A stretch of 51,478 nt of DNA from Fibrobacter sp. (GTDB lineage: Bacteria; Fibrobacterota; Fibrobacteria; Fibrobacterales; Fibrobacteraceae). The stretch is from NCBI GenBank assembly GCA_017642335.1, contig JAGCPF010000012.1, forward strand, positions 1-51,478. Direction: 5' to 3'. The notes under the pieces were generated by a model. It made no database searches. It was not told the DNA's origin and saw nothing but the letters and a program-made list of their open reading frames with translations. Positions 40,469 through 48,601 of the stretch are shown piece after piece. Made by a program: the position numbers and the translations under genes. The stretch's first letter is position 1. The number at the start of each line of letters is the position of its first letter.

Positions 40469-41515
40469 CTAGCGTTCTACAACAAGAGTACCGGGATATA
40501 TTTCGGCAACGCAGTCGTTACAATACAACATCAGATCATAAGTATTTTCCGGAAGCGCATCGACTGTAATATACCCGCGTTCCACATCCTCAAGCGAAAT
40601 TTTAATGTCAGGAGTCCAAGTATAGCACTTATTAACGTTATAGCAATCCATGCTGTGAATGCTCAAATACACGCCTTTCTCCAGAGCCTTTTCCACAGGA
40701 GCATCGACAACATCCCAATCGCCATCATGCTCTTCTATGTCTCTAAAATGAATGGAATCCAAAGGCACATTGACTGAATAGGCCGGTTCCAAAGACACAT
40801 TACCTACGTCAAGAATATTACGACCATCAACTTTAATCATAGAAGCTTCATCAAAGCGAAGGCTTTCATTGGTGCCAAACTTTTTGTTCTCCGAAATAAC
40901 GCGAGTCGGCAAGTTATTAAATACGGGAATATGTTCCATTCTCGCCGCGCCATCTTCCGCACGCGCCGCTTTACTAGAATCCGCATAAACCGGGATGCCC
41001 TCTTCATACGTCAAGAAATTCACACTTTCCATATAAAAGTATCCGTCACCATCCGTCGTAAACCACCGGCAATCATCACTATAAGATGGACAAGATTCTT
41101 CGGTATAAACCTTGGCGTTGGCCAACGGTTTCCCACTCGGATCAACCACACGCCCCTTCACATCCGCATACAGATAGATGTCCTTATGAGCGCCACATGT
41201 TATTCGACCCCATTCTATAACCTGCGAGCCTTCCAATGTCGTGAGCGTATCCACCTTATATTCGATTTCCTCCTCGTCATCAACAGTATCTTTGGAAGTT
41301 TTTTTCGCAAGGGTTTCTATTACGCACGAATTTTTTCCATCGCTGAATTTCTTTTCAAAATCGGCCGTATCCAGACTTGCAACCGACGGATTACCCGTAT
41401 TCGTCTCGCTGAGTGTTGATGCCGAACTGGCATTATCATCACTACAACCAACGAACATCCCAAGACCAAGCAAAGCAAAGGCAAGGCCCGTTTTTGTCAA
41501 CTTATCAATAAACAT
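40469..41515 (-). CDS. Lipoprotein with carboxypeptidase-regulatory-like domain (module 3)
   Basis: 348 residues. Lipobox FVGC (Cys24), then an SDDNASSAS linker. Around residues 115-165 a carboxypeptidase-regulatory-like beta domain is recognisable (DVKGRVVDPSGKPLANAKVYTE, then TTDGDGYFYME). Cysteine pairs (EESCPSYSDDC, MDCYNVNKC, YCNDC) suggest an oxidising, exported location. It is not clearly homologous to the lipoproteins of modules 1 and 2 beyond the signal peptide, so the third module has a different cargo. The start follows AGGAGGACTCAAAA, 18 bases after the stop of TIGR02147 copy 3. Function is unknown. Confidence 0.8.
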   Translation of the reverse strand: MFIDKLTKTGLAFALLGLGMFVGCSDDNASSASTLSETNTGNPSVASLDTADFEKKFSDGKNSCVIETLAKKTSKDTVDDEEEIEYKVDTLTTLEGSQVIEWGRITCGAHKDIYLYADVKGRVVDPSGKPLANAKVYTEESCPSYSDDCRWFTTDGDGYFYMESVNFLTYEEGIPVYADSSKAARAEDGAARMEHIPVFNNLPTRVISENKKFGTNESLRFDEASMIKVDGRNILDVGNVSLEPAYSVNVPLDSIHFRDIEEHDGDWDVVDAPVEKALEKGVYLSIHSMDCYNVNKCYTWTPDIKISLEDVERGYITVDALPENTYDLMLYCNDCVAEIYPGTLVVER

Positions 41516-41533
41516 TTTTGAGTCCTCCTAGAC

Positions 41534-42361
41534 TTATTTTTTCAAATTTGTGAATAAATGAACATTCAACTGGTGAACGCCAGTCGCCTTCTTCTTGTCG
41601 AGCATAATAATCTTACGCACCTTGGCCTTCAGACCCTGGATTTCTTTGGCAATCGCCTTGAAAGCATCATCGGAAACGCTGAAAGTGAAAGTAGCCATAT
41701 CCGACGATCTTTCGTCACTTGCAAGTAGAGCCTGCTTTGAAAGTTCAAAGCACTGCAGCTGATACTGGCGCACCAAATCGCTATTGTTATAGGCGCCGCT
41801 GCTCACCGAGTCGCGGCAACTTTTCCAGAAGCCATTCTCGTTCTTCCGCACAAAACCGAGGCGTTCCAACAATTCCAAGGAACGTTTCAGAGTACCCGCG
41901 GAAACCTTCGGGGAAATCAATTTCTGGATAGGTTCAAGGTCGTCCGAAACATCCACAACTTCCAACGCCGTAAACAGCACGCTGTTATACCAGTGACTAT
42001 AATATTCGTAGGCGTCTTCGTTCAAGATGCGGTGGGAATCCGGGTGCTGCTTCAGCAGTTCCTCGAAAAAAGCGTTCCGTTCCGTCGCGGTCTTCGCCTG
42101 GTCCATGTTCACCATGGCCTCGAAATACTTGGCTTCTTTTTTATTCAGGCCAAGCACTTCAACAAACTTGGGAATCATCCGGCTAGAAAGCTTTTTCCCT
42201 TTGATAATGTCGTTATAGTAGCTGCGAGTCTTGGGGAGCCCCAACAGCGCACACGCTCCAGCCCTAGTAAAATCAGGGTCTGTCTGCACGCGGGCCGCTT
42301 GGTATTCGTCCAAGTACTTGCGGAAACTTGTGAATTGAAATATGTCAATAATTTTGTCCAT
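41534..42361 (-). CDS. TIGR02147-family protein, putative transcription regulator (copy 3)
   Basis: 275 residues. It is the divergent member: FQFTSFRKYLDEYQ and a helix-turn-helix-like ACALLGLPKTRSYYNDIIKGK at the N-terminus, EDAYEYYSHWYNSV in the middle and GVHQLNVHLFTNLKK at the C-terminus, aligning with the NRVYRLNMQLFP ends of copies 1 and 2. It is first in an operon with the module 3 lipoprotein. Its promoter, TTGACT-N17-TACATT, ends six bases before ATG 42361 and lies within palindromes, consistent with autoregulation (inferred). Confidence 0.85.
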   Translation of the reverse strand: MDKIIDIFQFTSFRKYLDEYQAARVQTDPDFTRAGACALLGLPKTRSYYNDIIKGKKLSSRMIPKFVEVLGLNKKEAKYFEAMVNMDQAKTATERNAFFEELLKQHPDSHRILNEDAYEYYSHWYNSVLFTALEVVDVSDDLEPIQKLISPKVSAGTLKRSLELLERLGFVRKNENGFWKSCRDSVSSGAYNNSDLVRQYQLQCFELSKQALLASDERSSDMATFTFSVSDDAFKAIAKEIQGLKAKVRKIIMLDKKKATGVHQLNVHLFTNLKK

Positions 42362-42366
42362 GCCCT

Positions 42367-42437
42367 AAATGTACTCAAAATTTGACTCAAAGTCAATACT
42401 TTTTGCAAAATTTTTGAGATTTTTTTTGAGTACATTT
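42367..42437. promoter_or_regulatory. Promoter and nested operator palindromes of TIGR02147 copy 3
   Basis: On the minus strand the -35 TTGACT (42396-42391), 17-base spacer and -10 TACATT (42373-42368) precede ATG 42361. The -35 box is half of the palindrome TTGACT-CAA-AGTCAA (42382-42396). The -10 box lies in AAATGTACTCAAAA (42367-42380), which is perfectly inverted at 42424-42437 (TTTTGAGTACATTT). Both palindromes cover the elements polymerase must contact. Confidence 0.6.
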
Positions 42438-42449
42438 AAAGATTATGGA

Positions 42450-43664
42450 TTATCGACCCTTGAACTGGTCACCAAACTTGAGTTCGGTCTCTTTTGCGCC
42501 GTTCAAGTTCACCAGGCGGTCCGGGTCGAACACGAGGTCTTTCGCGATACCTTCCTTGAGGGATTGAGCACGGTCCAGCAGTTCGGCAGCGCAACTGCTC
42601 GAAAGGAGCGACTGACGCACCTGCATCGCGACATCTTCCGCACCAGGGCCTTGGCCTTCCCCTCTCTCGTCTCTCGTCCCTTCGGCAGGCTCAGGGCAGG
42701 CTTCTCGTCTCTCGTCTAAACAAAACCCCTTGCAAAGTCTTGCAGCAAGCTGCTTGAGTCTCCCCTCCGCGCCCTTGTCTGTACTGCCGTCCTCGATCTT
42801 GAACCCGTAGTACAACTTGAAAACATCAAGTGCCTCGGCAGCCGTAATCACGTGCGCGGGCTTGCCTTCCCAGGCGTCGGCGATCTGCCCGAAGATCCAG
42901 GGGTTGTGCATGGCGCCGCGGCCAATCGCGACACCGGCAACGCCGTAGTTCTCTATGCAGTCGAACGCGCGGGCGACGCTGTTCACGTCGCCGTTGCCGA
43001 TAACGGGAATCTTGGCCGCGGCCGCGGCCTTGCCGATCCAGTCCCAGTCGGCAAGGCCGTTGTACCCCTGCAAGCGGGTACGGCCATGCACCGTGAGCAT
43101 CTCGACACCCTCGCCTTCGGCAATCGCGAGCGTCTCCATTATATTGATGCTTTCGGAGTCCCAGCCGATGCGGCACTTGAGCGTGAGCGGCAAGTCCGTA
43201 CCGCTCTCGTCCAAAGCCGTGCGGACGTCGTGCAAGATTTCGCGCAGCCGCGGGAGGTCGCGCAGCAGGCCGGAGCCGCTGCCCTTGCCCGCCACCTTCG
43301 GCGCCGGGCATCCCGCGTTCACCTCAATATAGTCAGGATGCAGGGATTCCGCTATTTTCCTGGCCGCCGCGGCCATCTTGTCTGGATACCGTCCAAAAAT
43401 CTGCACCCCGAACGGACGCTCTTCCGGAAAAAACTTCAATTGCTTGTGGCCTTCCAGACAGAAGACCGCGTCACCGTCCGTCGGCACGAACTCCGACACG
43501 AGGAGCCCCATGCGGTCTCCAGAAAGCACGCGACACAGCCTGCGGAACGGCGCATCCGTCACCCCGTCCATCGGAGAGAGGATGGTATTCGGGAAAACCT
43601 CCAGCGAACGGAGCCTAAAGGAAGTCTTTTTTGGAATTTTGAAATTATTCAACATTTTAACCAC
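42450..43664 (-). CDS. tRNA-dihydrouridine synthase (DusB/DusC-like) with repeat-derived insertion
   Basis: 404 residues (or 401 from the ATG at 43655). FMN-dependent dihydrouridine synthase: LSPMDGVTDAPFRRL at the N-terminus, VQIFGRYPD, EVNAGCPAPKV with catalytic Cys119, LKCRIGW, TVHGRTRLQGY and VIGNGDV. These are intact, so it should be active. About residues 317-340 (REACPEPAEGTRDERGEG region) are encoded by an intergenic-type repeat flanked by 14-bp direct repeats, inserted in frame in the C-terminal helical domain. It overlaps no neighbour and lies upstream of the module 3 promoter, separated by the inverted repeat. It may modify a different D-loop uridine than DusA at 16431-17459. Confidence 0.88.
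   Translation of the reverse strand: MVKMLNNFKIPKKTSFRLRSLEVFPNTILSPMDGVTDAPFRRLCRVLSGDRMGLLVSEFVPTDGDAVFCLEGHKQLKFFPEERPFGVQIFGRYPDKMAAAARKIAESLHPDYIEVNAGCPAPKVAGKGSGSGLLRDLPRLREILHDVRTALDESGTDLPLTLKCRIGWDSESINIMETLAIAEGEGVEMLTVHGRTRLQGYNGLADWDWIGKAAAAAKIPVIGNGDVNSVARAFDCIENYGVAGVAIGRGAMHNPWIFGQIADAWEGKPAHVITAAEALDVFKLYYGFKIEDGSTDKGAEGRLKQLAARLCKGFCLDERREACPEPAEGTRDERGEGQGPGAEDVAMQVRQSLLSSSCAAELLDRAQSLKEGIAKDLVFDPDRLVNLNGAKETELKFGDQFKGR
42665..42716 (-). repeat. Repeat element inserted in the dus coding sequence
   Basis: The 14-base direct repeat TCTCGTCTCTCGTC (42665-42678 and 42703-42716), itself two seven-base copies, flanks 24 bases containing CCTTCGGCAGGCTCAGG. The insertion keeps the frame and adds about 20 residues. 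Confidence 0.7.
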
Positions 43665-43748
43665 ATCTATTCACAAATTTTCCGCAACAAGAGCCCGAAA
43701 AAAATATTTAATTCTTATTCGCCCCATCATTTTTTTTATTTGCATACC

Positions 43749-43756
43749 TATATTTT
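43749..43756 (+). promoter_or_regulatory. -10-like box before the HU gene
   Basis: TATATTTT (43749-43756) ends five bases before the GTG start at 43762, with no Shine-Dalgarno sequence between. This fits a leaderless transcript. Confidence 0.4.
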
Positions 43757-43761
43757 ATGTC

Positions 43762-44148
43762 GTGCCTAACATAACGAAACAAAGTCTTATTCAAGAAATT
43801 GCCAAATCCACCGGATTTGTCCGCAGCGATATCAAGACCGTCGTCGAGCAGTTCCTCGAACTTGTCGGCGAAAAGCTGGTCGACGGGAACACCATCGAAA
43901 TCCGCGGATTCGGTACCTTCGCCTGCAAACCCCGCAAGGCACGCCCCGCAAGGAATCCCCGCACGGGCGAAACGGTCCTCATCGACGAGCGCCTTGTCCC
44001 CACGTTCAAGTTCAGCAACGACATCAAGGACAAGATTAACAGTCTCGATATGGTCTCCACCAGCGAATTTGCTCCCGTCGAGCAGGATGACGAAGACGAA
44101 GTCCTCATGGCCATGCCTCGCATCCTAGAAGAAGACGACGACGAATAG
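43762..44148 (+). CDS. HU/IHF-family DNA-binding protein with acidic tail
   Basis: 128 residues with a GTG start; an ATG five bases upstream is in another frame and soon stops. Residues 1-92 form the HU fold: NITKQSLIQEIAKSTGF, then IRGFGTFACKPRKARPARNPRTGE with the DNA-intercalating arm RNPRTG (64-69). It bends DNA and helps organise the nucleoid. Unlike standard HU (about 90 residues) it ends with an acidic extension, residues 107-128 (EQDDEDEVLM...EEDDDE), which may modulate DNA binding. It is monocistronic with its own terminator. Confidence 0.92.
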   Translation: MPNITKQSLIQEIAKSTGFVRSDIKTVVEQFLELVGEKLVDGNTIEIRGFGTFACKPRKARPARNPRTGETVLIDERLVPTFKFSNDIKDKINSLDMVSTSEFAPVEQDDEDEVLMAMPRILEEDDDE

Positions 44149-44171
44149 TCACAAAGCCTATACAGCAAAAA

Positions 44172-44196
44172 GGAGCCCCGACAGGCTCCCTTTTTT
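44172..44196 (+). terminator. Terminator of the HU gene
   Basis: GGAGCC (44172-44177) pairs with GGCTCC (44184-44189), followed by C and six Ts; the stem can be extended by the flanking A and T runs. Confidence 0.85.
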
Positions 44197-44215
44197 ATTT
44201 TCTTCAAACAAAAGA

Positions 44216-44920
44216 TCATGTTAGCTGGGAGACCTCTTCGCCAGTGAGGAAGCGCCAGCCACCCATCCCGAGCGATTCGTCCAGACATACAGGACCAATG
44301 CTGATCCGCTGGAGAGTTTCCACGTGGTTTCCGACGGCAGCAAACATACGACGTACCTGGTGGTACAGCCCTTCGCCAATGGAGATGACCACGGCATCCC
44401 CGTCGCGTTCGATTTCGCGGGCGACAACCTCACGACGTTCACCTTTGAGCATCACGCCCTTCAAGAGTTCCGCTTCTTGTTCCGCCGTGAACGGACGTGC
44501 CAGCGTCACGCGGTATTTCTTGAGGTAACCCTTCTTGGGACTTTCGACCTTGTGGATGAAATCCCCCTGGTTCGAAAGTAACAAGAGCCCAGTGGAATCA
44601 GCATCCAGGCGGCCCACAGTCTGGATACCCATGGCGGTAAAGCGGTCGGGCACAAGCTCGAATACGGAACGGTGGTCGCGTGCATTGTGGCTGCACTCCA
44701 TGTCCAACGGTTTGTACAGCATTACGTACAACTTTTCTTCTGTCGTCACTTCCTCGCCGTTCACGGTAATGCTCTCAGGGCGTTTCGCAAATTCCATGAA
44801 CGGGTCTTCCACGACCTGGCCATTCAACTCTACAAGACCCATGCGCACAAGCGCACGAGCTTCCTTGCGCGAACCGAAACCAATTGACGAGAGCAGACGT
44901 TCCAAAGTCAAAGCGGGCAT
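44216..44920 (-). CDS. rsuA: 16S rRNA pseudouridine synthase, RsuA family
   Basis: 234 residues. It converts a uridine of 16S rRNA (U516 in E. coli) to pseudouridine. An S4 RNA-binding domain (1-60, LERLLSSIGFGSRKEARALV) precedes the catalytic domain with Asp106 in VGRLDADSTGLLLL and the RsuA/RluB motif YHQVRRMFAAVGNHV. It is last in the seven-gene operon; its ATG overlaps the stop of the preceding gene (TAATG), so translation is coupled. RluB/E/F are the main alternatives; length and motif order favour RsuA. Its place in an envelope operon is unexpected. Confidence 0.88.
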   Translation of the reverse strand: MPALTLERLLSSIGFGSRKEARALVRMGLVELNGQVVEDPFMEFAKRPESITVNGEEVTTEEKLYVMLYKPLDMECSHNARDHRSVFELVPDRFTAMGIQTVGRLDADSTGLLLLSNQGDFIHKVESPKKGYLKKYRVTLARPFTAEQEAELLKGVMLKGERREVVAREIERDGDAVVISIGEGLYHQVRRMFAAVGNHVETLQRISIGPVCLDESLGMGGWRFLTGEEVSQLT

Positions 44921-45924
44921 TATTCCTCCACCATCCAGCCGACAATCTTTTTACGGACAAAACCAAGTTCCGGGAGTTCGCCCGTCTTGAGCACATGCGC
45001 ACGGCGTCGCCAGAACGACAGGAACAGGATTCCGGCATAAATCAGCGTCACGAGCATCAACATAAATATGCGACACAGGTTTGTCCTCGCATGGATTTTT
45101 CCTTCCGTGCGCAATTCCTTATCACGGCACCAATCCATACGAATGTCCCAGGATTCCAAATAAGGAAACCCCTTCAGCACGGCGTTCGCCGCAGCACCAT
45201 AGCCCATCGTCTTGTAGTCCGCACGAATTCCCTCGACAAAACAATTCTCGAACCGGATGTTGAACAACCTAAAAACAATGCCGAGCAAGCCCTTCACGTA
45301 ACGGAACGCACGGCTATCCAGGTCCGGCGTAAGGAGTATGGTCCAGAATTCCGCATCCGTAAGACTGCGCTTTTCCTTTTTCTCGGGAGCCTGATTCGAT
45401 TCTGCTGGTGCCAATTTCGCGGTTTCAGGCTTTGCAGGTTCAGGCTTTTCCGCAGCAGATGCTGCCGTAGTGGATGCCGCAGCGGACGCTGCTGTTTCGC
45501 TCTTTGCAAAATCGTTTTTTTTCTGTTCCACCTTGGCTTGCGCCTTGATCTCCGCCAGTTTGTCTTCTACGGCAGGAGGTGGAGTGGTTTCTTTTGCCGG
45601 AGCCGGTTTATTTTCCGCCACCGGAGCGGGTTTCTTCTCCACAGGCTTCTTAGGAGCCGTCGCGACGAATTCCGGCATAAAGGCTTCGTCGTCGTCCATG
45701 ATGTCGCTATCTAGGTTTCTGTCATCCTCATGGGCCGTCGCATCGCGTTTCTCGCGACCCCATTTCTTTTCCCCGGACCACAGTTTCTTCTTAAAAAAGA
45801 AAAGGCGTACCTTGCCGCCGTGTTCCCCCGCCTCGAATTCTGCATGGAACCGGAACGGGAAAAAGAGCACGACCAGCGCGATAACGCCGAAAAAAACTGC
45901 TATCCAGAAAAGGATTCCACCCAT
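44920..45924 (-). CDS. DUF2953-like membrane protein with long Pro/Ala/Lys linker
   Basis: 334 residues from ATG 45924 (a GTG one codon upstream is not needed). An N-terminal membrane helix (GILFWIAVFFGVIALVVLFFPF) is followed by a short beta region (FRFHAEFEAGEHGGKVRLFFFKKKL), as in DUF2953 proteins. A charged, low-complexity linker of about 130 residues (KKPVEKKPAPVAENKPAPAKE onward) is inserted. The C-terminal part (about 210-334) has LLGIVFRLFNIRFENCFVEGIRAD and a hydrophobic helix (LMLVTLIYAGILFLSFW). Function is unknown. TGATG couples it to the MlaC-like gene and TAATG to rsuA. Confidence 0.7.
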   Translation of the reverse strand: MGGILFWIAVFFGVIALVVLFFPFRFHAEFEAGEHGGKVRLFFFKKKLWSGEKKWGREKRDATAHEDDRNLDSDIMDDDEAFMPEFVATAPKKPVEKKPAPVAENKPAPAKETTPPPAVEDKLAEIKAQAKVEQKKNDFAKSETAASAAASTTAASAAEKPEPAKPETAKLAPAESNQAPEKKEKRSLTDAEFWTILLTPDLDSRAFRYVKGLLGIVFRLFNIRFENCFVEGIRADYKTMGYGAAANAVLKGFPYLESWDIRMDWCRDKELRTEGKIHARTNLCRIFMLMLVTLIYAGILFLSFWRRRAHVLKTGELPELGFVRKKIVGWMVEE

Positions 45925-46502
45925 CACTTCTCGGCTTCGTCAGCCTTCTTGCTGATCACGTCGATCAGTTCGTTGAAACTCTTGGTTTTGAGAATCTGGC
46001 TGAACTGGTCCTTGTAGTTGCGGGCGGTGGAAAGGTCGTCGATGACCAGATCCCAGGCCTTCCAGTTCCCGTTCACGAGGCTCATCTTGTATTCCAGCAC
46101 GGATTCCTTGCCCTTGTTCCAAAGGTGAGCCGTCACGCGGGCCTCGTCAGAACCCTTCATCTTGGCGGGTTCGTAGATGGTGGAATCGGCACGGTAGAGT
46201 TCAAGGCGCTTGGCGCTCGAGTTGCGGACCATGCGCTGGAATTCCGCCACGAACTTTTCCTGCGTTGCAGCATCCTGGGCAACCCAGGCGTCCTTGGCGA
46301 TGGACTTCTTCGCGAGCAAGGCAAAGTCAAAGGATTCGTTCAAAAGCGTCTTGACACGCTCCGTCTCCTTGGCTGTACGGCTCGATTTCTTGAGCAGCGT
46401 CTGGAGTTCCCCGTCCTTCTTCTTGATGACGGAAACCGGGTCGTCCGCGGCAAAGGCAACGACGGCGGCGCAGGTTAGCATAACAAACAGTTTTCTCAAC
46501 AT
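45924..46502 (-). CDS. mlaC: MlaC-like periplasmic lipid-binding protein (Ttg2D family)
   Basis: 192 residues with a signal peptide (MLRKLFVMLTCAAVVAFA/ADDP). MlaC shuttles phospholipids between the outer-membrane component and the inner-membrane MlaFEDB transporter. The MlaC pattern is visible: LLNESFDFALLAKKSI, FVAEFQRMVRNSSAKRL, GNWKAWDLVIDDLSTARNY and a C-terminal helix. No mlaF, mlaE or mlaD gene is in the window, and the neighbours are a TolC-family protein and a DUF2953-like protein, so its partners may differ from those of E. coli. It starts one base after the TolC gene ends and overlaps the next start (TGATG). Confidence 0.85.
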   Translation of the reverse strand: MLRKLFVMLTCAAVVAFAADDPVSVIKKKDGELQTLLKKSSRTAKETERVKTLLNESFDFALLAKKSIAKDAWVAQDAATQEKFVAEFQRMVRNSSAKRLELYRADSTIYEPAKMKGSDEARVTAHLWNKGKESVLEYKMSLVNGNWKAWDLVIDDLSTARNYKDQFSQILKTKSFNELIDVISKKADEAEK

Positions 46503-46503
46503 C

Positions 46504-47904
46504 CTAATCTCCTTTTTTGACCATATACACCATGTGATAATCCTTCAGCGACCACCCCATCTTGGCAATCAGCTGAGCGAATTCGACATTATACTTGCAA
46601 ACAGCAAAATAGTAATCCTTCTTGACCGAAACATTCTGCGTATAGGCAGACACCAAATCCCCGGACTTGGACTTGTCTAGGTCATACTGCATCGCGGCAC
46701 CTTTTAAGATAGCCTCTGAAGCACGCAAACTTTCCTGGAGCGCATCCATTTTTTCCTTGGCGGCGACCACTTGATAATATTGTTCCTCGGCCTTCGCGAT
46801 AAGGCCATTCGCAGCGTAAGCCTCCTTCAGCTGCAGTCCGCGATATTCCGTACGCGATGCCCTGAACTTTTCCCAGTTGTTCCAGAAATTCAGACGATAG
46901 CGCAAGCCGATGCCGATGGCACCGGAGAGTCTGTTCACGGCATCCTGCGCAAAGGCGTTCTTCTGCATGACGCTACGGTTGCCCGCCCAGCTTTTCACAT
47001 ACTCGAACTCGCCCATGATAAAGAATTCCGGAGCAAGTTTCGCCTCGGCCAGGTCCATCTGCAAGCGACGAGCACGAAGACCCGCGGAAAGTTGACGGAG
47101 TTCGGGGTGGTGCTTCTCGGTAAGGGCTCTAACATCGTCCAGACTCGGCAGTGGCTCGGAACGCGGAAGAAGGACCGTATCCTCAGCAACAAAGACTTCG
47201 CCTTCCTGCAGACCCAGCGAAAAGCGGATGGCCAGCTGCACACGTTTCATTCCCAGGTCGGCTTCCGTTACGGCCTCCTTGACCTTATGCATATTCGCCT
47301 TGAGTTTCAGGAAATCCATCTGCGAGACGTTAGGATCATCATCGTCCAGCGCCTCCTCCATCTGGTCATAAGCCTTGTCCACCTGCTCCTTCGCTTCTGC
47401 AGCAAGGCGGGTCATCTCCAGAGCAAGCAAGTAGTTGTAATAGTACGTCTGGAATTCCACGTCCTTCTGGTGGATCTGGTTTTCTATCTCGAAGGTTTTC
47501 TGCTGGAGGTCCGCCTGCAACGCTTCCTTGCCAATATGGTACTGCCCTATATTGAGCGGCTGCACAAATCTACCCTCGACGCCCCAAAACGGCCCCATCC
47601 TGGAAAAGTCGTACTTTTCGGCCTTTTCGACACCAAGGGTATCACCATTCTCGTTGAAATAGTAGTCGTTGTATTCCTTAAGGCCGGGTGCAGGCCCCAC
47701 CATCATCGAAATCGTGAACGTAGGCAGGACAGCCTCGGCCTTGAGGGCGCGTATCTTGTCCTTCTTGGACACGGTACCATAGCGCAATTCCTCAACCTGC
47801 GGGTCGTTAGAAAGCCCCGCCTCCACAAAGTGAAGACAGTCATAACGAATCTCGGTGGCAAAAGCGAGCCCCGCAAGCAACAATGGCACCAACGACCTGA
47901 TCAT
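46504..47904 (-). CDS. TolC-family outer-membrane channel protein
   Basis: 466 residues from ATG 47904 (signal peptide MIRSLVPLLLAGLAFA); a 32-residue upstream extension overlaps the preceding gene. The body has the two long helical-hairpin regions of TolC-like proteins, for example EALQADLQQKTFEIENQIHQ and AYAANGLIAKAEEQYYQVVA, separated by beta segments. It would form a trimeric outer-membrane and periplasmic conduit. No MFP or RND/ABC pump gene lies beside it, unlike most tolC loci; instead it is coupled to mlaC (1-base gap) and preceded by a lytic transglycosylase (13-base gap). Confidence 0.85.
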   Translation of the reverse strand: MIRSLVPLLLAGLAFATEIRYDCLHFVEAGLSNDPQVEELRYGTVSKKDKIRALKAEAVLPTFTISMMVGPAPGLKEYNDYYFNENGDTLGVEKAEKYDFSRMGPFWGVEGRFVQPLNIGQYHIGKEALQADLQQKTFEIENQIHQKDVEFQTYYYNYLLALEMTRLAAEAKEQVDKAYDQMEEALDDDDPNVSQMDFLKLKANMHKVKEAVTEADLGMKRVQLAIRFSLGLQEGEVFVAEDTVLLPRSEPLPSLDDVRALTEKHHPELRQLSAGLRARRLQMDLAEAKLAPEFFIMGEFEYVKSWAGNRSVMQKNAFAQDAVNRLSGAIGIGLRYRLNFWNNWEKFRASRTEYRGLQLKEAYAANGLIAKAEEQYYQVVAAKEKMDALQESLRASEAILKGAAMQYDLDKSKSGDLVSAYTQNVSVKKDYYFAVCKYNVEFAQLIAKMGWSLKDYHMVYMVKKGD

Positions 47905-47917
47905 CGATGTAAATTTA

Positions 47918-48601
47918 CTAAAATGAAAGCCGCGCGAGCTCCCAATATTTTGAAATAACCCTGTCATAATAACGGGATGGCAGAGGCTGGCCGTTCGCAA
48001 TCATCTTGTCCACGGCGGCATGACCCAAATTGTAAGCCATCAGGGCGTGCTTCAGGTTGCCATACTTTCCCAGGAGCCTAATCAGGTATGCCGACCCCAC
48101 GGCGACATTTACTTCCGGGCGTAGCAGATCTTCGGTAGACTCAATAATCAGGCCAAAGCGCGCCCCCATCAGCTGCGCCGTTTCGAGCTTAATTTGCATA
48201 AGACCCATCGCGCCCGTTTCTCTGCCGGAACGTCCGCGGCCGCGTGCGTTCGGGTTTCCACGACTTTCCTGCGCCACGACAGCGAGAATCAAGAGCGGAT
48301 CGATATAGTAGGATCTCGAAATCTTCCAAATCTGTTCCGCAAGCACGGTGCGCGTTCCCTGCGTCAGCTTGTTTTTCGACAGATAGTTCAGCGCACGGTC
48401 AATCTTCACGTAGTCAATGGTCCACTTACCCCAAGTGTCCAGTTGCTCCAAATCGCTTCGCAGGGCCGATTCCTGCTCGGCCAGATGCTTCATCGTGTTC
48501 ACCCTCGAGAACCAGCATGCGCCAAAAACAACGAGCAGCGCAAACAAACCCGCAAGAATCAACACCATCAGCGGCGGCGATATCTGGATGCTATTTTTCA
48601 C
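47918..48601 (-). CDS. Membrane-anchored lytic transglycosylase (SLT domain)
   Basis: 227 residues. One N-terminal membrane segment (PPLMVLILAGLFALLVVFGACW) and a short helical linker lead to the SLT domain (about 90-227). The catalytic Glu112 is in AQESRGNPN, followed by GAMGLMQI, VAVGSAYLIRLLGKYG and ALMAYNLGHAAV, all typical of family 1 lytic transglycosylases. It cleaves peptidoglycan to 1,6-anhydromuropeptides, probably opening the wall for a trans-envelope complex. It overlaps the preceding gene by 11 bases. Confidence 0.9.
   Translation of the reverse strand: MKNSIQISPPLMVLILAGLFALLVVFGACWFSRVNTMKHLAEQESALRSDLEQLDTWGKWTIDYVKIDRALNYLSKNKLTQGTRTVLAEQIWKISRSYYIDPLLILAVVAQESRGNPNARGRGRSGRETGAMGLMQIKLETAQLMGARFGLIIESTEDLLRPEVNVAVGSAYLIRLLGKYGNLKHALMAYNLGHAAVDKMIANGQPLPSRYYDRVISKYWELARLSF

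Noticed and set aside
46771..47958. A 395-codon open frame antisense to the TolC-family gene
   Set aside because: TolC helical pattern, signal peptide and operon spacing support the minus strand.
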